Translations under genes and position numbers: made by a program
DNA from: Streptomyces fructofermentans
GTDB taxonomy: Bacteria; Actinomycetota; Actinomycetes; Streptomycetales; Streptomycetaceae
NCBI RefSeq assembly: GCF_014651055.1
Contig: NZ_BMWD01000006.1
Coordinates: 195,792 to 259,791 of the forward strand
Direction of reading: 5' to 3'
Length of the DNA: 64,000 bases
Notes under the pieces: model-generated
Seen by the model: the letters and a program-made list of their open reading frames with translations, nothing else
Databases searched by the model: none
What the model was told of the DNA's origin: nothing
Part shown: piece by piece, positions 45,179-53,737 of the stretch
How positions within the stretch are numbered: the first letter of the stretch is position 1
How the letters are laid out: each line of letters begins with the position of its first letter

Positions 45179-48100
45179 ATGCTCGAGCCGACCGAACCCG
45201 CTGAGCCCTCGAAGGGCTCCGAGAACAACACCCCCAGCGACACCCTGCCGCCGCGCCGCCGGCGCCGTGCCGCGTCCCGCCCCGCGGGACCGCCCACGGG
45301 CCCCGGCGAGGGCACCGACGCCACCGCGACCGCCGCGCCGGCCATACCGGCCGCGAGCTCCGCCGATCCGGAGACGGACGAGCCGGAAGCGGTGGAGGAG
45401 GCGGCCGTGACGGCCGCCGAGCCGGTGGCCGAGGAGGCCGCCCCCGCGCCGCGCACCCGTCGCCGTGCCACCCGCCGCGCGTCCGCCCCCGCGGGCGCTC
45501 CGCAGACCGCCGAGGCCGCCGCCCCGGCAGCCGAGGAGCAGCCCGCCGCCGAGGCCGCCCCGGCAGCCGAGGTCACCCAGGCAGCCGAGGCAGCCGAGGT
45601 CGCCGAGGTCACCGAGGTGGAGGACGCCGCTCCCGCGCCGCGTCGCCGCCGCGCGACCCGCCGTGCCTCCGCCCCCGCCGGCGCGCCCCAGGCCGCCGAC
45701 GCCGAGGGCCGGACCGCGGCCGAGTCCGTGACCGCCGCGCCGGCCGTCGAGGAGACGCCCGCCGCCGAGGCCGCGCCCGCCCAGGCAGCCGAGGTCACCG
45801 AGGTCGCCGAGGCGGAGGACGCCGCTCCCGCGCCGCGCACCCGTCGCCGTGCCACCCGCCGCGCCACCGCGCCCGCCGGCGCCCCGCAGGCGGAGACCGA
45901 GACACCCGCGGAGGCGCCCGCCGAGGCCGCCGCCGAGCCCACCCGCCGCGCCGCCGCGAAGGCCGGACGTGACGGGACCCCCACCGCGACCGACGAGCCC
46001 ACCGGGGCCGTCGCCCGCGACGAGCGCAGGGAGGCCCCCGTGGCCGCTGCCGACAACGACCGGTCCGCCGAGGCCGACGCCACCGCCGACACCGCCGACA
46101 CCGAGGACGGCGCCCCGCGCCGCGCCCGCCGCCGTGCCACGCGCAAGGCCGCCGGAGGCTTCTCCGCGCCCGCGCCGCACCGGACCGCGGAAGGCGGCGA
46201 GGACTCCTCGCGGCGCCCCGCACGTCCGGCCGTCGCCGTGTTCCAGGCCCCGGTGTTCGCCGAGCCGATGTTCCAGACGCCCGAGCGCGCCGCCGCTGCC
46301 GCCGCGGCCGAGGCCGCGGAGGAGATCGAGGAGCCGGTCCAGGAGACCGCCCCGGTCGTCGAGGAGGAGGCCGCCGCGCCGCGCAGGCGCCGCCGCAGGA
46401 AGGCCGAGGAGCCCGCCGCCCCGGTGGAGCGCGCCCCCGAGCCCGAGGAGCCCGCCGACGAGACCGGCGACGACGAGTCCGCAGAGGACGCCGCGGACGG
46501 CGACGAGCACGACGAGCACGACGAGAGCGCAGACACCGGCTCGCGCCGCCGTCGCCGCCGCGGTGGCCGCCGCCGCCGCAGGGGCGACTCGGCCGAGACG
46601 GACGGCGACGAGTTCGCCTCCGACGACGCCGGCCGCGACAGCGCCGGCTCCGCCGACGAGGGGACCGCCCGGCAGAGCGGGCGCGACGGTGACGAGGCGG
46701 AGGACGCCGGCGACGAGGCCGACGCCATCGAGGAGGCGGAGGACGCCGACGACCGCGACGAGGCGGGCGGCTCCAGCAGCAGCCGTCGCCGCCGTCGCCG
46801 TCGCCGCCGCGCCGGTGACTCGTCCGGCGAGGCCGAGTCCGGCGGTGGGGACCCCGAGCGCACGGTCGTGAAGGTCCGCGAGCCCCGCCGGAAGGACGAG
46901 CGTCCGCACGACAGCTCCGACGAGGTGCAGTCCATCAAGGGCTCGACCCGCCTGGAGGCCAAGAAGCAGCGCCGCCGCGAGGGCCGCGAGCAGGGCCGCC
47001 GCAGGGTCCCGATCATCACCGAGGCCGAGTTCCTGGCCCGCCGTGAGGCCGTCGAGCGCGTGATGGTCGTCCGCCAGAGCGGCGAGCGCACCCAGATCGG
47101 CGTCCTGGAGGACGACGTGCTCGTCGAGCACTACGTCAACAAGGAGCAGTCGACCTCGTACGTCGGCAACGTCTACCTGGGCAAGGTCCAGAACGTGCTG
47201 CCGTCGATGGAGGCCGCCTTCATCGACATCGGCAAGGGCCGCAACGCCGTCCTGTACGCCGGTGAGGTCAACTTCGAGGCGCTGGGCATGGCCAACGGGC
47301 CGCGCCGCATCGAGGTGGCCCTGAAGTCCGGCCAGTCGGTCCTCGTGCAGGTCACCAAGGACCCGATCGGCCACAAGGGCGCCCGCCTGACCAGCCAGGT
47401 CTCGCTGCCCGGCCGCTACCTGGTCTACGTGCCCGAGGGCTCGATGACCGGCATCAGCCGCAAGCTGCCCGACACCGAGCGGGCCCGCCTGAAGACCATC
47501 CTCAAGAAGATCGTTCCCGAGGACGCGGGCGTCATCGTGCGCACCGCCGCCGAGGGCGCGAGCGAGGACGAACTGCGCCGTGACGTCGAGCGGCTCCAGG
47601 CGCAGTGGGAGGACATCCAGAAGAAGGCGAAGAGCGGCAACGCGCCGACGCTGCTGTACGGCGAGCCGGACATGACCGTCCGCGTCGTCCGCGACATCTT
47701 CAACGAGGACTTCTCCAAGGTCATCGTCAGCGGCGACGAGGCGTGGGAGACCATCCACGGATACGTCTCGCACGTCGCGCCCGACCTGGCCGACCGGCTG
47801 TCCCGCTGGACCTCCGAGGTCGACGTCTTCGCGACGTACCGGATCGACGAGCAGCTCGCGAAGGCGCTGGACCGCAAGGTCTGGCTGCCGAGCGGCGGTT
47901 CGCTGGTGATCGACAAGACCGAAGCGATGATCGTGGTCGACGTCAACACCGGCAAGTTCACCGGTCAGGGCGGCAACCTCGAAGAGACCGTGACCAGGAA
48001 CAACCTGGAGGCGGCCGAGGAGATCGTGCGCCAGCTGCGGCTGCGCGACCTCGGCGGCATCGTCGTCATCGACTTCATCGACATGGTCCTGGAGTCCAAC

Positions 48101-49315
48101 CGGGACCTGGTGCTCCGGCGCCTCCTGGAGTGCCTGGGCCGCGACCGTACGAAGCACCAGGTGGCCGAGGTCACCTCGCTGGGCCTCGTGCAGATGACCC
48201 GCAAGCGGGTGGGCCAGGGCCTGCTGGAGTCGTTCTCCGAGACCTGCGTCCACTGCAACGGCCGCGGCGTCATCGTGCACATGGAGCAGCCGACCTCCGT
48301 CGGGGGCGGCGGCAAGCGCAAGAAGCGCGGCCGGGGCGGCTCCGAGCAGACCCACGAGCACGAGCACACGCACGAGACGGAGACGGCCGAGCCGGCCGAG
48401 ACGGCGGCCGAGGTCGCCGCGGAGGCCGCCGAGCCCGTCGCGCTGCCCGAGCCCGAGTTCGTCCCGGACGAGGAGCTGTACGGCAGCGCCGCCGAGGCGG
48501 AGGCCGCGGCCACCCGTGGCCGCTCGCGGCGCCGGACCGGCCGGCGCGCGTCGGCCCCGGCCGGTGCGCCGCGCTCCGAGTCCCGCAGGGCCGAGCGGGC
48601 CGAGCGGTTCGAGGCGGCACGGGACGAGGACGAGCGCTCCGCGCCCACCGAGCCCGCCGCCGACGCGCACGCCGAGCCCGCCGCCGTGGAGGACCCGGTC
48701 GTCGAGGCGCCGGTCGTCGAGGCCCCGGCAGCGGAGGCCGTCGTCGACGACGCCGCTCCCAAGGGCCGTACGCGTCGCCGGGCCACCCGCAAGGTGTCCG
48801 CGCCCGCCGGTTCGCCGGCGTCCGCCGAGGCGGCCGTGGTGACGGTCACCGAGCCGGTCGCCGCTCCCGCGGAGCCGGAGGCCGTCGCCGAGCCGAAGGC
48901 AGCCGAGCCGGAGGCCGTCGCCGACAGCGCCGCCCCGGCCCGTCCGCGCCGCCGCGCGGTCCGCAAGGCCACCGCGCCCACCGCCGCCGCGGAGTCCGCC
49001 GTCACGGTCGTCCCCGCGACGCCCGCGGAGGCCCCGTCCGCCGAGGCGCCCGCCGAGGTCGAGGCGGCCGAGGACGCGTCCGAGGAGGAGGCGGCTCCGG
49101 CCAGGAAGACGGCCCGCAAGGCGGTCAAGAAGGCGCCGGCGAAGAAGGCCGCCGCGAAGAAGACGACGACGGCCAAGAAGACGGCCGCGAAGAAGACCGT
49201 GGCCAAGAAGGCGACCAAGACCGCCAAGACGGCCGCCAAGTCGACGTCGAAGAAGACCGCGGCGGCCGAGCAGCAGGCGCCGTCCGCCGTCACGGCCTCG
49301 ACCGACGAGGACTAG
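45179..49315 (+). CDS. rng: ribonuclease E/G with long N- and C-terminal extensions
   Basis: This endoribonuclease of mRNA decay and rRNA/tRNA processing has 1378 residues from ATG 45179 (GGGAG upstream). The catalytic core covers about 615-1045: S1 domain (SYVGNVYLGKVQNVLPSMEA), 5'-sensor/RNase H-like region, catalytic Asp in IVVDVNTGKFTG and VIDFIDM, and the zinc link CVHCNGRG. The N-terminal 600 residues and C-terminal 330 are low-complexity, acidic and basic, with repeated Arg cassettes (RRRATRRASAPAGAP type) and a Lys-rich, histone-H1-like tail (KKAAAKKTTTAKKTAAKK). Extensions flanking the core are known for Streptomyces RNase ES, where they serve as a scaffold. Confidence 0.95.
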   Translation: MLEPTEPAEPSKGSENNTPSDTLPPRRRRRAASRPAGPPTGPGEGTDATATAAPAIPAASSADPETDEPEAVEEAAVTAAEPVAEEAAPAPRTRRRATRRASAPAGAPQTAEAAAPAAEEQPAAEAAPAAEVTQAAEAAEVAEVTEVEDAAPAPRRRRATRRASAPAGAPQAADAEGRTAAESVTAAPAVEETPAAEAAPAQAAEVTEVAEAEDAAPAPRTRRRATRRATAPAGAPQAETETPAEAPAEAAAEPTRRAAAKAGRDGTPTATDEPTGAVARDERREAPVAAADNDRSAEADATADTADTEDGAPRRARRRATRKAAGGFSAPAPHRTAEGGEDSSRRPARPAVAVFQAPVFAEPMFQTPERAAAAAAAEAAEEIEEPVQETAPVVEEEAAAPRRRRRRKAEEPAAPVERAPEPEEPADETGDDESAEDAADGDEHDEHDESADTGSRRRRRRGGRRRRRGDSAETDGDEFASDDAGRDSAGSADEGTARQSGRDGDEAEDAGDEADAIEEAEDADDRDEAGGSSSSRRRRRRRRRAGDSSGEAESGGGDPERTVVKVREPRRKDERPHDSSDEVQSIKGSTRLEAKKQRRREGREQGRRRVPIITEAEFLARREAVERVMVVRQSGERTQIGVLEDDVLVEHYVNKEQSTSYVGNVYLGKVQNVLPSMEAAFIDIGKGRNAVLYAGEVNFEALGMANGPRRIEVALKSGQSVLVQVTKDPIGHKGARLTSQVSLPGRYLVYVPEGSMTGISRKLPDTERARLKTILKKIVPEDAGVIVRTAAEGASEDELRRDVERLQAQWEDIQKKAKSGNAPTLLYGEPDMTVRVVRDIFNEDFSKVIVSGDEAWETIHGYVSHVAPDLADRLSRWTSEVDVFATYRIDEQLAKALDRKVWLPSGGSLVIDKTEAMIVVDVNTGKFTGQGGNLEETVTRNNLEAAEEIVRQLRLRDLGGIVVIDFIDMVLESNRDLVLRRLLECLGRDRTKHQVAEVTSLGLVQMTRKRVGQGLLESFSETCVHCNGRGVIVHMEQPTSVGGGGKRKKRGRGGSEQTHEHEHTHETETAEPAETAAEVAAEAAEPVALPEPEFVPDEELYGSAAEAEAAATRGRSRRRTGRRASAPAGAPRSESRRAERAERFEAARDEDERSAPTEPAADAHAEPAAVEDPVVEAPVVEAPAAEAVVDDAAPKGRTRRRATRKVSAPAGSPASAEAAVVTVTEPVAAPAEPEAVAEPKAAEPEAVADSAAPARPRRRAVRKATAPTAAAESAVTVVPATPAEAPSAEAPAEVEAAEDASEEEAAPARKTARKAVKKAPAKKAAAKKTTTAKKTAAKKTVAKKATKTAKTAAKSTSKKTAAAEQQAPSAVTASTDED

Positions 49316-49322
49316 CCGAGGA

Positions 49323-49414
49323 CCGGAGGCCGGGGCCCGGGGCCCCGGCCTCCGGGCTCCGGCTTCCGACATCCGCGCCCTCCGGCCGGCGGGACGACCG
49401 CCGGCCGGAGGGCG
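49323..49414 (+). terminator. double terminator after rng
   Basis: Two perfect hairpins in a row: 15 bp (49323-49337 with 49341-49355, 3-nt loop) and 17 bp (49376-49392 with 49398-49414, loop GACGA). Confidence 0.9.
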
Positions 49415-49638
49415 TTGCCGTGTCCGGCGCCCGGATGCGTCCGTGTCCGCCAACTGCCGGGCGGACCGCCCCGTTTGGCATTGGCTGACATGGTTTCAGG
49501 AGCATCACGGATCTCACATTCCACCCCCCGCCCCTTGGATCGAGATCATCTACGTGTAAAACTCATGCAGTCGTTCGTGTGAATGCACGGGTGCGTGTTT
49601 GGGGAGAACGCTCACACGTGTCAGGGGAGGGGATCACC

Positions 49639-50991
49639 ATGGCGCGCGTGCGCCTGAAGGGCACGGGGCGACACCGTGCCGTGAAGCCGGTCACCGGAGG
49701 GCGTCAGGCCGTCGCACTGGCCACGGTGCTGTCCGCGGCGGGCGTCCAGGCCGCCACGTCGGCCGGTTCGGCGCAGGCTCTGGACAACCCGACGTGGATC
49801 GAGGGGCCGATCTTCAACGATCCGCTCGGCACGGTCGACGAGCAGGCCGCGATCCGCACCCGGCTGATCGAGCTGACCAACGCGGCGCTGCCCGGGTCCA
49901 CCATCAAGGTTGCGGTCTACCACGTGTGGGAGGCCGGCGTCGTCAACGCGCTCGTGGCCGCCAAGAGCCGCGGTGTGCACGTGCAGGTGCTGCTCGACGA
50001 GTCCAGCATCAGCGACCGGCCGACCAACACCGCGTACGGCGTGCTGGCTTCGGGCCTCGGCACGGACCGCACGCAGGGCTCGTACGTCGCGACCTGTCCG
50101 GAGAACAAGTCGTGCCTCGGCGACCCGAAGTTCGGGCAGTCGATCATGCACAACAAGTTCTGGCTGTTCTCCGCGGTGCAGGGCGCCACGAACGTGGTCG
50201 TGCAGACCACCTCGAACTCCACGCCCTCCGCGCACACCCGGTTCTTCAACGACGCGCTGCTGCTGCCCAACAACCCGACGATGTACGACGCGTACGCCGA
50301 CTACTTCGACACGATGGTCGCGCAGGACTGGGAGTCCTGGAACTACCGCACGGTGAGCAACGGCCTCTACAAGGCGTACTTCTTCCCGCGGACCGGCAAC
50401 AGCCGTGCCACGGACACCGTGTACTCGGTCCTCAACAACGTCACCTGCAAGTACAAGGACACCGCGGGCGTCACGCAGTCGACCAAGGTCCGGGTGGCGA
50501 TCTTCAAGCTGACGCGGATGGCCATCGCGGAGAAGATGGTCGCGCTGAAGAAGGCGGGCTGCTCGGTGAGCATCGTCTACGCCGAGTCCGACAGCGCCAA
50601 GAGCACCGGCGGCACCCCGGGCACCTGGGAGAAGATGCACACCAGCGGCGGCCCGACCGTCCGCTGCTACAACGACGACCGGGACCCGCTGAACCCCGGC
50701 CAGAAGCTCACGACGCCGTACATCATCCACTCCAAGTACATCCTCATCGACGGCATGTACGACGGAGTGAAGAACAAGGTGAGCTTCACCGGCTCGGGGA
50801 ACTACACGGGCCCCGCGCTCCGCGAGAACGACGAGTCGATCGTGAAGGTCGACGACGACGCCGTGCACGACATGTACCGCGTGCACTTCGACCGGGTGAC
50901 CAAGGTGGCCTACCCGGGCACGGCGGACGCCACGGACCTGTGCAAGGGCGTGAAGCCGCTGCCGGCGGACGGCGAGAAGCCCACCGTCTAG
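49639..50991 (+). CDS. secreted phospholipase-D-like protein
   Basis: A 450-residue exported protein of the HKD superfamily, starting at ATG 49639 after GGGGAGGGGATC. The signal peptide covers about residues 1-43: a basic N-region (RVRLKGTGRHRAVK), then RQAVALATVLSAAGVQAA and a cleavage region near GSAQA. The second HKD motif is complete (IIHSKYILIDG, His364, Lys366, Asp371, followed by FTGSGNYTG). The first is IMHNKFWLFS, His171 and Lys173, where the usual Asp is Ser. Cys pairs (CPENKSC; NNVTCKY; KKAGCSV) suggest disulphides. Activity could be on phospholipids or nucleic acids. The gene is monocistronic. Confidence 0.85.
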   Translation: MARVRLKGTGRHRAVKPVTGGRQAVALATVLSAAGVQAATSAGSAQALDNPTWIEGPIFNDPLGTVDEQAAIRTRLIELTNAALPGSTIKVAVYHVWEAGVVNALVAAKSRGVHVQVLLDESSISDRPTNTAYGVLASGLGTDRTQGSYVATCPENKSCLGDPKFGQSIMHNKFWLFSAVQGATNVVVQTTSNSTPSAHTRFFNDALLLPNNPTMYDAYADYFDTMVAQDWESWNYRTVSNGLYKAYFFPRTGNSRATDTVYSVLNNVTCKYKDTAGVTQSTKVRVAIFKLTRMAIAEKMVALKKAGCSVSIVYAESDSAKSTGGTPGTWEKMHTSGGPTVRCYNDDRDPLNPGQKLTTPYIIHSKYILIDGMYDGVKNKVSFTGSGNYTGPALRENDESIVKVDDDAVHDMYRVHFDRVTKVAYPGTADATDLCKGVKPLPADGEKPTV

Positions 50992-51139
50992 GGGCGAGGG
51001 CTCGGGGGAGTCCCACGGGCCCGCTCCCGCGGCCGTCGGCGGCTCCCGTCCGCACGGGCCCGGGGAGCGGCGCGTACGGGCCGGTCGGGGCCCGCGGGGA
51101 CCGGTCCGCGGCCCGTCCCGGGACCGCCCGGGGCCCGGT

Positions 51140-51168
51140 TTGACCCCCAGGTCGGGGCCCCGTAACCT
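51140..51168 (+). promoter_or_regulatory. rplU-rpmA promoter
   Basis: TTGACC at 51140-51145 and TAACCT at 51163-51168 are separated by 17 bp, a good match to the main vegetative sigma factor promoter. Transcription would start near 51175. Confidence 0.7.
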
Positions 51169-51175
51169 TGACCCT

Positions 51176-51266
51176 CGGCGTGTCCACAGACACGCCGCAT
51201 TCCCGTAAACCTCTTCCTCCCGGTGGCTCGCGCCCCGGGAGAGGCCACCTGCTTTGCGTCGGTGGC
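51176..51266 (+). promoter_or_regulatory. structured 5' leader of rplU
   Basis: Right after the predicted start comes an 8-bp hairpin (51176-51183 with 51190-51197). Then three mutually exclusive helices follow: CTCCCGG (51217-51223) with CCGGGAG (51235-51241), GGTGGC (51222-51227) with GCCACC (51244-51249), and that same GCCACC with a second GGTGGC (51261-51266). This could be an autoregulatory L21 leader. Confidence 0.45.
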
Positions 51267-51306
51267 TGGACTGCGGGGATTCCGAGCGAACGAGAGAGAG
51301 ATCAGC

Positions 51307-51627
51307 GTGTACGCCATCGTGCGCAGCGGTGGTCGCCAGCACAAGGTTGCTGTCGGCGACATCGTTGAGGTTGACAAGATTCCCACTGCCAAGGTCGGCG
51401 ACACGGTCGAGCTCTCGACCCTGCTCGTTGTCGACGGCGACGCTGTCACCAGCGACCCGTGGGTCCTTGCCGGTATCAAGGTCCAGGCCGAGATCGTGGA
51501 CCACCACAAGGGCGTCAAGATCGACATCCTTCGCTACAAGAACAAGACCGGCTACCGCCGTCGTCAGGGCCACCGCCAGCAGTACACGGCGATCAAGGTC
51601 ACTGAGATCCCCGCGGCTGCGAAGTAA
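51307..51627 (+). CDS. rplU: 50S ribosomal protein L21
   Basis: This large-subunit protein contacts 23S rRNA. It has 106 residues from GTG 51307 (GAGAGAGAGA upstream), the normal length. The start [18 protein letters not shown] and the C-terminal RNA-binding signature [21 protein letters not shown] are typical. It is 14 bp before rpmA in the conserved rplU-rpmA-obg order. Confidence 0.98.
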   Translation: MYAIVRSGGRQHKVAVGDIVEVDKIPTAKVGDTVELSTLLVVDGDAVTSDPWVLAGIKVQAEIVDHHKGVKIDILRYKNKTGYRRRQGHRQQYTAIKVTEIPAAAK

Positions 51628-51641
51628 GGGACTGAGGAGAG

Positions 51642-51896
51642 ATGGCACACAAGAAGGGCGCATCGTCCACCCGGAACGGTCGCGACTCCAATGCTCAGCG
51701 GCTCGGCGTGAAGCGCTTCGGCGGTCAGGTCGTCAACGCCGGTGAGATCCTGGTCCGCCAGCGTGGCACCCACTTCCACCCCGGCGCGAGCGTCGGCCGT
51801 GGCAAGGACGACACGCTGTTCGCGCTGGCCGCCGGTGCGGTCGAGTTCGGTACGCACCGTGGCCGCAAGGTCGTGAACATCGTTCCGGTCGCCTGA
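51642..51896 (+). CDS. rpmA: 50S ribosomal protein L27
   Basis: This is the 84-residue L27 protein at the peptidyl-transferase centre. The N-terminus [16 protein letters not shown] has no cleavable extension (that occurs in Firmicutes), and the family motif [20 protein letters not shown] follows. The start has GAGGAGAG upstream. A hairpin follows before obg. Confidence 0.98.
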   Translation: MAHKKGASSTRNGRDSNAQRLGVKRFGGQVVNAGEILVRQRGTHFHPGASVGRGKDDTLFALAAGAVEFGTHRGRKVVNIVPVA

Positions 51897-51911
51897 CCGG
51901 TACTTTTCGCG

Positions 51912-51950
51912 AGGCGGACCTCACTTCCCGTACGGGAAGCGGGTCCGCCT
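51912..51950 (+). terminator. rpmA terminator
   Basis: AGGCGGACC/GGTCCGCCT (51912-51920 with 51942-51950) encloses the palindrome CTTCCCGTACGGGAAG (51924-51939), followed by TTTCGCG. obg downstream thus probably has its own promoter or depends on read-through. Confidence 0.8.
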
Positions 51951-52016
51951 TTCGCGTGTTCTAACTGAGTAGAGATCTCAGCTGGTCTTTCCCGTACGTA
52001 ACTGGAGGCACATCCC

Positions 52017-53453
52017 ATGACCACCTTCGTGGACCGCGTCGAGCTGCATGTCGCCGCGGGTAGCGGAGGCCACGGCTGTGCCTCCGTCCACCGGGAGAAG
52101 TTCAAGCCGCTCGGCGGTCCGGACGGCGGCAACGGCGGCCGCGGCGGCGACGTGATCCTGGTCGTGGACCAGTCCGTCACCACACTCCTGGACTACCACC
52201 ACTCCCCGCACCGCAAGGCCACCAACGGCAAGCCCGGCGAGGGCGGCAACCGGTCAGGCAAGGACGGCCAGGACCTGGTCCTGCCGGTGCCCGACGGCAC
52301 GGTCGTCACGGACCGTGCGGGGAACGTGCTCGCCGACATGGTGGGCAACGGCACGACGTACGTCGCCGCGGAGGGCGGCAGGGGCGGCCTCGGCAACGCC
52401 GCGCTGTCCTCGGCCCGCCGCAAGGCCCCCGGCTTCGCGCTGCTCGGTGTGCCCGGCGACCTCCAGGACATCGTCCTGGAGCTGAAGACCGTCGCGGACG
52501 TGGCCCTGGTGGGCTACCCGAGCGCCGGCAAGTCCTCGCTGATCTCGGTGCTGTCCGCGGCCAAGCCGAAGATCGCGGACTACCCGTTCACGACTCTGGT
52601 CCCGAACCTCGGCGTGGTGACGGCGGGCTCGACCGTCTACACCATCGCCGACGTGCCGGGACTGATCCCGGGCGCGAGCCAGGGCAAGGGCCTCGGGCTC
52701 GAGTTCCTGCGGCACGTGGAGCGCTGCGAGGTGCTCGTGCACGTGCTGGACACGGCGACCCTCGAATCGGAGCGCGACCCGATCTCCGACCTCGACATCA
52801 TCGAGGAGGAGCTGCGGGAGTACGGCGGCCTCGGCAACCGTCCCCGGCTCATCGTGCTCAACAAGATCGACGTACCCGACGGCAAGGACCTCGCCGAGAT
52901 GGTCCGCCCGGACCTGGAGGCGCGCGGCTACCGCGTGTTCGAGGTGTCGGCCGTCGCCCACACGGGACTGAAGGAGCTGTCCTTCGCGCTCGCCGAGCTG
53001 GTCGGGCAGGCCCGTGCGGCGAAGCCGAAGGAGGAGGCCACCCGGATCGTCATCCGCCCGAAGGCGGTCGACGACGCCGGCTTCACCGTCGTGCAGGAGG
53101 AGGACGGCCTCTACCGCGTCCGCGGCGAGAAGCCCGAACGCTGGGTCCGCCAGACGGACTTCAACAACGACGAGGCCGTCGGCTACCTGGCCGACCGGCT
53201 CAACCGCCTCGGTGTCGAGGACAAGCTGATGAAGGCCGGCGCCCGTTCGGGCGACGGCGTCGCCATCGGCCCCGAGGAGAACGCGGTCGTCTTCGACTGG
53301 GAGCCCACGGTCATGGCAGGCGCGGAGATGCTCGGCCGCCGCGGTGAGGACCACCGCCTGGACGAGCCCCGCCCGGCCGCCCAGCGCCGCCGCGACAAGC
53401 AGGCGGAGCGGGACGAGGCGGACCAGGAGTTCGACGACTTCAACCCCTTCTAG
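52017..53453 (+). CDS. obg: Obg family GTPase (ObgE/CgtA)
   Basis: This ribosome-assembly GTPase is linked in Streptomyces to the onset of aerial growth. It has 478 residues. The glycine-rich Obg fold takes up about 1-158 ([32 protein letters not shown]). The G domain has GYPSAGKSS (G1), the FTTLVPNLG switch region (G2), DVPGLIPGA (G3), NKID (G4) and VSAVAHTG (G5). The C-terminal OCT domain ([15 protein letters not shown] to VVFDWEPT) is present, followed by a basic then acidic tail ([19 protein letters not shown]). ATG 52017 has TGGAGG upstream. Confidence 0.97.
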   Translation: MTTFVDRVELHVAAGSGGHGCASVHREKFKPLGGPDGGNGGRGGDVILVVDQSVTTLLDYHHSPHRKATNGKPGEGGNRSGKDGQDLVLPVPDGTVVTDRAGNVLADMVGNGTTYVAAEGGRGGLGNAALSSARRKAPGFALLGVPGDLQDIVLELKTVADVALVGYPSAGKSSLISVLSAAKPKIADYPFTTLVPNLGVVTAGSTVYTIADVPGLIPGASQGKGLGLEFLRHVERCEVLVHVLDTATLESERDPISDLDIIEEELREYGGLGNRPRLIVLNKIDVPDGKDLAEMVRPDLEARGYRVFEVSAVAHTGLKELSFALAELVGQARAAKPKEEATRIVIRPKAVDDAGFTVVQEEDGLYRVRGEKPERWVRQTDFNNDEAVGYLADRLNRLGVEDKLMKAGARSGDGVAIGPEENAVVFDWEPTVMAGAEMLGRRGEDHRLDEPRPAAQRRRDKQAERDEADQEFDDFNPF

Positions 53454-53475
53454 GGCGTCCGTACGGACCACCCCG

Positions 53476-53509
53476 CGCCCCGCGGCCCTCTCCGGAGGGC
53501 CGCGGGGCG
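53476..53509 (+). terminator. obg terminator
   Basis: A perfect 15-bp stem (53476-53490 with 53495-53509) and TCCG loop, 22 bp after the obg stop. Confidence 0.9.
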
Positions 53510-53673
53510 TTCCGCGTTCCGTGCCGACCGCTTCCGGTCTCCCGTGCCCGTCCGGGAGCGGGCCGAGACCCGGGTGGGCGGGGGAGGGGCACGGGGTACG
53601 GGGCCTCTCCCCGGGCCGTGGGCGGCCTCAGGGTGAGCCCGCGGGTGACCGCCGGGTGCGGGGAGGCGGGGAG

Positions 53674-53721
53674 CACGCGGAAAGGGCCCCGGGAGAAGTC
53701 TCCCGGGGCCCTTTCCGCGTG
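53674..53721. terminator. long hairpin, terminator of leftward TagF-like gene
   Basis: Arms 53674-53696 and 53699-53721 pair over 23 bp without mismatch, closing with a 2-4 nt loop. It is 16 bp after the stop of the leftward gene and is flanked by T/A-rich steps in both directions. The stretch 53510-53673 has no gene. Confidence 0.92.
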
Positions 53722-53737
53722 TCGGTGCGTCAGCGCG

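Noticed and set aside
44048..49453. 1801-residue minus-strand open frame opposite RNase E/G
   Set aside because: It mirrors the repetitive codons of the rng extensions (Leu/Gly runs) and crosses several genes; a shadow of GC-rich coding on the other strand.
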